NCBI GenBank assembly: GCA_903837025.1
Contig: CAILTC010000472.1
Span: 1 to 5,699, forward strand
Direction: 5' to 3'
From: an uncultured Bacteroidota bacterium
GTDB lineage: Bacteria; Bacteroidota; Bacteroidia; Flavobacteriales; Flavobacteriaceae
DNA length: 5,699 nt
The notes under the pieces are model-generated. The model saw nothing but the letters and a program-made list of their open reading frames with translations. It searched no databases and had not been told where the DNA came from. Positions 5,280-5,699 of this stretch are shown here, in pieces. Numbering within the stretch: the stretch's first letter is position 1; every line of letters begins with the position of its first letter. Position numbers and translations under genes: made by a program.

Positions 5280-5441
5280 ATGAGCAAAAGAACGTTTCAA
5301 CCATCGAAAAGAAAAAGAAGAAATAAGCACGGATTTATGGACAGAATGGCTTCTGCAAATGGAAGAAAAGTCCTAGCGCGTCGTAGAGCAAAAGGAAGAC
5401 ACAAATTGACAGTTTCTTGCGAACCAAGACACAAAAAATAA
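5280..5441 (+). CDS. rpmH: 50S ribosomal protein L34
   Basis: A small, highly basic component of the large ribosomal subunit that binds 23S rRNA. The 53 residues begin [20 protein letters not shown] and continue with [20 protein letters not shown] and HKLTVS, the full L34 signature, with a short C-terminal extension (CEPRHKK) as in flavobacterial homologues. The ATG at 5280 is fixed by the conserved N-terminus. It is too short for many gene callers but unmistakable. It has its own promoter (5179-5208) and a strong terminator (5461-5494), so it is probably monocistronic. It is not next to rnpA or dnaA here, unlike in many other phyla. Confidence 0.98.
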   Translation: MSKRTFQPSKRKRRNKHGFMDRMASANGRKVLARRRAKGRHKLTVSCEPRHKK

Positions 5442-5460
5442 TGTTTTTATAAACATACAT

Positions 5461-5494
5461 AAAGGCGTTACTGTTATTAGTATCGCCTTTTTTT
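5461..5494 (+). terminator. Intrinsic terminator after rpmH
   Basis: AAAGGCG pairs with CGCCTTT (5461-5467 with 5484-5490) and, after a single T-T mismatch, TACT pairs with AGTA around the loop GTTATT. The stem runs into seven T residues (5488-5494). Starting 19 nt after the rpmH stop, this is a textbook rho-independent terminator and separates rpmH from carB transcription. Confidence 0.93.
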
Positions 5495-5515
5495 ATATCT
5501 CATCGTGAATAAAAG

Positions 5516-5543
5516 GTTAAATGTTTAGAGTTTAAGGTTTAAA
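5516..5543. repeat. Degenerate tandem heptamer repeat
   Basis: Four adjacent 7-mers read GTTAAAT, GTTTAGA, GTTTAAG and GTTTAAA, with a broken fifth copy GTTGTGC. The unit consensus is GTTTAAA/G. It lies between the rpmH terminator and carB. Similar GTTTAAAGTTTAAAG strings are familiar to me in flavobacterial intergenic DNA; whether it has a function is unknown. Confidence 0.65.
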
Positions 5544-5544
5544 G

Positions 5545-5576
5545 TTGTGCAACTAACTTCAAAACCGATATTTTAA
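5545..5576 (+). promoter_or_regulatory. Weak candidate promoter for carB
   Basis: TTG at 5545-5547 and TATTTTAA at 5569-5576 are separated by 21 nt. The -7 candidate keeps TA and two T residues of the TAnnTTTG consensus but loses the final TG, so support is weak. It is proposed because the rpmH terminator isolates carB, which therefore needs its own promoter in this 113-base gap, and nothing better is present. Confidence 0.3.
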
Positions 5577-5607
5577 ACAAACAATAAAACAATAAAATAA
5601 CTACACA

Positions 5608-5699
5608 ATGCCAAAAGACAATTCAATAAAATCGGTTTTAATAATAGGTTCAGGTCCAATAGTTATAGGTCAGGCTTGCGAATTTGATTATGCAGGTTC
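5608..5699 (+). CDS. carB: Carbamoyl-phosphate synthase large subunit, N-terminal fragment
   Basis: Only the first 30 codons plus two bases are present; the gene runs off the window. [20 protein letters not shown] and then [10 protein letters not shown] match the N-terminal nucleotide-binding start of CarB, whose hallmark is [19 protein letters not shown]. CarB makes carbamoyl phosphate from bicarbonate, ATP and ammonia delivered by the CarA glutaminase, feeding arginine and pyrimidine synthesis. The full protein should be near 950-1070 residues. ATG 5608 lies seven codons before the conserved VLIIGSGP and is preceded by A-rich sequence (AAAATAACTACACA). carA is not adjacent upstream. Regulation by arginine or pyrimidine cannot be judged from this fragment. 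Confidence 0.96.
   Translation, partial: MPKDNSIKSVLIIGSGPIVIGQACEFDYAG

Noticed and set aside
1..5699. CRISPR array, tRNA/rRNA genes, insertion sequence ends, prophage or defence genes
   Set aside because: No spaced direct repeats, cloverleaf, intact transposase or integrase, or defence-family motif was seen on either strand.

Overview
The window reads as ordinary chromosome from a Bacteroidetes bacterium, most likely Flavobacterium or a close relative. Four things point there: low GC with A/T-rich gene starts and no Shine-Dalgarno sequences; promoters of the Bacteroidetes type (TTG, about 19 nt, then TAnnTTTG) ahead of two genes; a 53-residue ribosomal protein L34 followed by carB; and intergenic hairpins and heptamer repeats that resemble those I recall from flavobacterial genomes. 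Species is not determined.

Layout from left to right: a Cof-type HAD phosphatase (+, 54-869); a 61-residue orphan protein (-, 908-1093); a 462-base AT-rich gap with a T17 tract and a clear promoter at its right end; an ABC-F ATPase (+, 1556-3190); a small YjdJ-like GNAT protein (-, 3303-3605) whose upstream DNA looks like decayed coding sequence; a small alpha/beta hydrolase (+, 3867-4523); a membrane-anchored TPR protein (-, 4601-5116); rpmH (+, 5280-5441) with a strong terminator; and the first 30 codons of carB (+, from 5608).

The first seven genes alternate strand one by one. Every convergent junction (870-907, 3191-3302, 4524-4600) carries a hairpin with a T-run on the minus-strand side. 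The divergent gap ahead of rpmH has a promoter facing each way, and the gap ahead of the ABC-F gene has one clear promoter. No multi-gene operon is evident. The genes appear to be independent housekeeping or accessory units: translation (ABC-F, L34), pyrimidine/arginine precursor synthesis (carB) and small-molecule hydrolysis (HAD, alpha/beta hydrolase).

I found no convincing new multi-gene system. The points most worth a second look are the GNAT protein lacking the acetyl-CoA glycine loop together with the TAG-interrupted coding-like stretch upstream of it, the orphan 61-residue protein, a HAD enzyme with Asn replacing a motif IV Asp, the hairpin repeats at convergent junctions, and the divergent promoter pair that moves the start of the TPR gene.
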